A stretch of DNA of 64,000 nucleotides from Nocardiopsis metallicus. Lineage in GTDB: Bacteria; Actinomycetota; Actinomycetes; Streptosporangiales; Streptosporangiaceae. Each line of letters begins with the position of its first letter. Position 1 is the first letter of the stretch. The position numbers and the translations under genes are program-made. This document shows, piece by piece, positions 60,935-64,000 of the stretch. Location of the stretch: assembly GCF_014201115.1 (NCBI RefSeq), contig NZ_JACHDO010000001.1, positions 7,068,001 through 7,132,000 of the forward strand, in the 5' to 3' direction. Below the pieces are notes generated by a model that worked only from the letters and a program-made list of their open reading frames with translations, ran no database searches and was not told the origin of the DNA.

Positions 60935-62038
60935 ATGACTTTGCGTGTACTGGCCGCCATGTCCGGCGGGGTCGATTCCGCGGTAGCCGCGGCCCGTGTG
61001 GCCGAGGCGGGGTACGACGTCACCGGCGTTCACCTGGCCCTCTCCAAGAACCCACAGTCCTACCGAACCGGTGCGCGGGGCTGCTGCACCGTCGAGGACT
61101 CCCACGATGCCCGCCGGGCCGCGGACGTCATCGGCATCCCCTTCTACGTGTGGGACATGTCCGAGGAGTTCGACCGCGAGGTGGTCCAGGACTTCGTCGC
61201 CGAGTACGAGGCGGGCAACACCCCGAACCCGTGCCTGCGCTGCAACGAGAAGATCAAGTTCGAGGCGGTTCTGGACCGCGCCATCGCGCTGGGCTTCGAC
61301 GCCGTGGCCACCGGGCACCACGTCCGCAAGGTCGACGGCCGCCTGGTCCGCAGCGTCGACGAGGGCAAGGACCAGTCGTACGTGCTGGGCGTGCTCAACG
61401 CGGAGCAACTCGACCACGCGATGTTCCCGCTCGGCGACTGCACCAAGGACGAGGTGCGCGCCGAGGCCGAGCGCCGCGGGCTCTCGGTGGCCGACAAACC
61501 GGACAGCCACGACATCTGCTTCATCGCCGACGGTGACACCGCCGGGTTCCTGAACCGTCGGCTCGGCGAGAAGCCCGGGCCGATCCAGGACGTGGACGGC
61601 AATGTGGTGGGCACCCACAAGGGCTCCCACGGGTTCACGATCGGTCAGCGCAAGGGCCTGGGTCTGGGCGGTGCCCCGAACCCGCGTTACGTGCTCTCCA
61701 TCGAGCCGGTGAACAACACGGTGACGGTCGGCCCGCGCGAGGCGCTGCGGGTGGACGAGATCGTGGGGACCAAGCCGATCTGGAGCGGCAGCGAGCCGCT
61801 GGCCGAGCCCACCGACTGCCACGTCCAGCTGCGGGCGCACGGCGAGGTGTACCCGGCCACGGTCGTGCAGCGCGAGGCCGAGGACGGCCCGGAGCTAGTG
61901 GTCCGGCTGGCCGAGCCCGCCAAGGGCGTGGCCGCGGGGCAGGCCGTGGTGGTCTACGACGGCGACACGGTGCTGGGGTCGGCGACGATCCGGTCCACCG
62001 CGCGCTCGGAGGGCGCGCAGGAGAAGACCTCGGCGTGA
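60935..62038 (+). CDS. mnmA: tRNA-specific 2-thiouridylase
   Basis: Forms s2U34 in tRNAs for Lys, Glu and Gln. 367 aa, normal length. The PP-loop motif is SGGVDS (10-15). The cysteines are in NPCLRCN (C103 is the likely nucleophile) and HDICFIA (second cysteine). The C-terminal domain starts near GFTIGQRKGLG. The ATG at 60935 was chosen because TAGGCT (60919-60924) gives a very short leader and the frame upstream is unrelated. The gene order toward a B12-independent methionine synthase-like gene is common in actinobacteria. Confidence 0.95.
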   Translation: MTLRVLAAMSGGVDSAVAAARVAEAGYDVTGVHLALSKNPQSYRTGARGCCTVEDSHDARRAADVIGIPFYVWDMSEEFDREVVQDFVAEYEAGNTPNPCLRCNEKIKFEAVLDRAIALGFDAVATGHHVRKVDGRLVRSVDEGKDQSYVLGVLNAEQLDHAMFPLGDCTKDEVRAEAERRGLSVADKPDSHDICFIADGDTAGFLNRRLGEKPGPIQDVDGNVVGTHKGSHGFTIGQRKGLGLGGAPNPRYVLSIEPVNNTVTVGPREALRVDEIVGTKPIWSGSEPLAEPTDCHVQLRAHGEVYPATVVQREAEDGPELVVRLAEPAKGVAAGQAVVVYDGDTVLGSATIRSTARSEGAQEKTSA

Positions 62039-62169
62039 CCGTAGCCACTGGCAAGGCGGCAAAACGGTCACAGTAGGACACATGACACGCACTTTCTCGC
62101 CCATGCCCCTTGCCGAAGTTAGGTAAGGCAATGCAAAGTTGTGGGGTCAAGGTGTAAGGGGTCCGGTCC

Positions 62170-62691
62170 ATGCCGCAGTTCGCGTTTCTCGAGGGTCAAC
62201 CCTTCTGGGTGATCTACTGCACCCTGCTCGTGGTGATCCTGCTCCGCGCCCCCGCCACCTACTGGATCGGCCGCGGCCTGGGCGCCGGGGTCACCCGCGG
62301 CCGCATGGGCGAGCGGCTCGGCCCCAAGCTCGACGCGGCCAAGCGGCGCATCGACCGCTACGGCGCGCCCGTGGTCACCCTCAGCTTCTTCACCGTGGGC
62401 ATGCAGACGGCGATCAACTTCTCCGCCGGTGCCGTGAAGATGCGCTTCCCCCGGTACTTCGCCGCGGTGTTCGTCGGCGGTCTGGCCTGGGCGGGCCTGT
62501 GGGGCACCGTGATCGCCGGGCTGGTCGGCACCTGGCTTGAACTCTTCCTCAAGTCGCCGTGGACCGCGGTGGGCGTGATCGTGATCGCCGTCGCGGCCGT
62601 CACCGCTTTGGTGGTGGTCTCGCGCCTGGCCGGCCGCTTCCGCAAGGCCGGGGAAGCCGCCGCCGAACCCGAGACCGCCTCCGCGCCTTGA
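62170..62691 (+). CDS. DedA-like (VTT domain) membrane protein
   Basis: A 173-aa protein of the DedA/SNARE-associated superfamily. Segments are a first helix (PFWVIYCTLLVVILLRAPATYWIG), the RYGAPVVTLSFFTVGMQTAINFSAG motif with amphipathic re-entrant character, and helices WAGLWGTVIAGLVGTWL and VIVIAVAAVTALVVV. DedA proteins transport lipid carriers in some bacteria; the substrate is not known here. It is probably transcribed alone. Confidence 0.75.
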   Translation: MPQFAFLEGQPFWVIYCTLLVVILLRAPATYWIGRGLGAGVTRGRMGERLGPKLDAAKRRIDRYGAPVVTLSFFTVGMQTAINFSAGAVKMRFPRYFAAVFVGGLAWAGLWGTVIAGLVGTWLELFLKSPWTAVGVIVIAVAAVTALVVVSRLAGRFRKAGEAAAEPETASAP

Positions 62692-62726
62692 CCCCCGCCC
62701 CCGCCCCCGCCCCTAGGTTGGGGTAC

Positions 62727-63377
62727 ATGCGCATTTCTGTTGACGCCGTTCTCTTCGACATCGACGGCACACTCGTGGACTCCACCGGCGCCGTGGAGCG
62801 GACCTGGCGCCAGTGGGGCGAGGCCCACGGCATCGACCCCGAGGAGATCCTGGCGGTCTCCCACGGCAGGCGCTCCGAGGACACCATCGCGATGTTCCTG
62901 CCCGAGGACCAGATCGACGAGGCCGCCGCCGAACTCGAGGAACTCGAACTCGCCGACCTCGGCGGCGTGGCCGCCCTGCCCGCCACCGCCGAACTCCTCT
63001 CCGCGCTGCCCGCCGCCCGCTGGGCCGCCGTCACCTCGGGCGGGCGCCGACTCATGCGCACCCGCCTGGAGGCAGCGAAGCTCCCCGTGCCCGAGGTGCT
63101 CGTCACCGCCGAGGACGTCACCGCGGGAAAGCCCGACCCCCAGGGCTACCTGAAGGCCGCCGCCGCGCTCGGCGTGGACCCCGCCCGCTGCCTGGTCGTC
63201 GAGGACGCCCCCGCCGGGGTGCGGGCCGGTCTGGCCTCCGGGGCCGCCGTCCTGGCCGTGGCCACCTCCCACAACCGCACCGACCTGGAGGGGATCGGCG
63301 CCACCGAGGTCATCGACAACCTCACATTCTGCAAACTGGAGACCGGACCCGACGGCCTCATCCTGTGCACGCCCTGA
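62727..63377 (+). CDS. HAD-superfamily phosphatase
   Basis: A 216-aa hydrolase. Motif I FDIDGTLVDS (D11, D13); motif II in AVTSGG; motif III lysine in TAGKPDPQGY; motif IV VVEDAPAGVRAG. The cap domain is the small helical type 1 of phosphoglycolate/beta-phosphoglucomutase-like members. The TAGGTT hexamer at 62714-62719 ends 7 nt before the ATG, so the mRNA is probably leaderless. Substrate unknown. Confidence 0.88.
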   Translation: MRISVDAVLFDIDGTLVDSTGAVERTWRQWGEAHGIDPEEILAVSHGRRSEDTIAMFLPEDQIDEAAAELEELELADLGGVAALPATAELLSALPAARWAAVTSGGRRLMRTRLEAAKLPVPEVLVTAEDVTAGKPDPQGYLKAAAALGVDPARCLVVEDAPAGVRAGLASGAAVLAVATSHNRTDLEGIGATEVIDNLTFCKLETGPDGLILCTP

Positions 63378-63495
63378 CCGCTCCCCGACCGTGCCTTCGA
63401 ACCGCCCCCGGCCGGGGCCCTGACCCGCGGCCGCGGCCGCCCCGGGACCCCGGGCTCCCGAAAGCCCCGCGCGGATTGCTCTAACCTTGGGCAAC

Positions 63496-64000
63496 GTGAG
63501 TCAACAGCAGCGCTATCCCTGGTCCGCCGCGTCCGCCACCGGTGTCGGTTCCTGGCCGGGTGAGGAACCCGACGAGACCATGCGGACCATCGTCGGTGAG
63601 CTCCCCGACCTGCCGCACCTGCCCGAACTCCCCGCGCGGGGCGCGGGCGCCGACATGATCGGGCGCGCCGCGGGCCTCCTCGTGGACCTCCCCGTCGAGG
63701 TCCAGCCCACCGGCTGGCGGGTCGTGGACACCCCAGGCCGGGACCTCGCCCGCGCCGGGAGCTTCCTCTCCTACGACCTCGACGCCCTCACCGAGCACCT
63801 GCACGCCTACGAGGGGCCGCTCAAGATCCAGCTCGCCGGGCCCTGGACCCTGGCCGCGTCGATCGAGCTCCGCAACGGCCAGCGGGTGGTCTCGGACCCC
63901 GGGGCCCACCGCGACCTCGCCGAATCCCACCTGGAGGGCGCCCTCGCGCACATCGCCGACGTGCGCGGGCGGGTGCCCGGGGCTCAGCTCATCGTCCAGA
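63496..64000 (+). CDS. B12-independent methionine synthase-like protein (5' part)
   Basis: The gene runs off the window after 168 codons. From GTG 63496 it begins VSQQQRYPWSAASATGVGSW, then PGEEPDETMRTIVGELPDLPHLPELPARG, with the UROD/MetE-like fold signs (GAGADMIGRAAGLLVDLPVE, LKIQLAGPWTLAASIEL). It resembles the single-domain actinobacterial MetE-like proteins commonly placed downstream of mnmA. TAACCT (63482-63487) ends 8 nt before the GTG, suggesting leaderless transcription. Confidence 0.75.
   Translation, partial: MSQQQRYPWSAASATGVGSWPGEEPDETMRTIVGELPDLPHLPELPARGAGADMIGRAAGLLVDLPVEVQPTGWRVVDTPGRDLARAGSFLSYDLDALTEHLHAYEGPLKIQLAGPWTLAASIELRNGQRVVSDPGAHRDLAESHLEGALAHIADVRGRVPGAQLIVQ

Overview
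The window is very GC-rich (mostly G or C at third codon positions). GTG and TTG starts are common and so are leaderless promoters. Gene content includes ychF, a VirB4/TcpF-like ATPase, ectD, Ser/Thr kinase, STAND/TPR proteins and mnmA beside a B12-independent methionine synthase-like gene. Together these point to a filamentous actinobacterium, most like Nocardiopsis or another Nocardiopsaceae; the genus is inference. It reads as chromosome with an accessory middle.

Layout. 1-7 kb is ordinary: rmuC, an alpha/beta hydrolase, an FkbM methyltransferase, ychF, a VOC protein, a YhhN membrane protein, a Phd-type antitoxin whose toxin is only a stub, and a Uma2 protein. 7.4-19.5 kb holds the first half of a conjugation-like (Tcp/type IV) apparatus: TcpC, a small TcpD-like membrane protein, a giant TcpE protein fused to a degenerate MinD-like domain, then (past a convergent ectD and a secreted HNH nuclease) a VirB4/TcpF ATPase and a membrane coiled-coil protein. 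19.5-27 kb has membrane and unknown proteins, a Ser/Thr kinase, a TipA-like MerR regulator and a VOC gene with a textbook MerR-type promoter. 27.2-29.4 kb is a lipoprotein gene split by an IS701-like element. 30.4-35.4 kb is the second half of the apparatus: a VirB6-like protein, a VirB8-like protein, a transglycosylase/NlpC wall hydrolase and a membrane-anchored protein, with visibly more A/T in codon positions. The two halves share a promoter-like element.

35.4-42 kb carries thymidine kinase, a voltage-gated cation channel with an acidic filter, a GntR regulator with two small genes, a shortened Uma2 gene, and a HelR RNA-polymerase rescue factor with a rifamycin-associated-element-like site at its promoter. 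42-56 kb is an accessory and defence-like stretch: a PaeR7I-type restriction endonuclease with no methylase in view, relics of a small protein family, a STAND/TPR gene split by an ISAs1 element, a frameshifted 13E12-type HNH gene flanked by divergent arrays of about 80-bp repeats, VanZ, and a second STAND/TPR protein. 56-64 kb returns to core genes: a GT-B-like protein, membrane and DUF695 proteins, mnmA, a DedA-like protein, a HAD hydrolase and the start of a methionine synthase that runs off the end.

The most interesting candidate system is the split Tcp-type apparatus: it has the wall hydrolase, channel proteins and ATPase, but no relaxase or coupling protein in 64 kb. Both IS insertions are young, because removing each IS and one target duplication restores an open frame.
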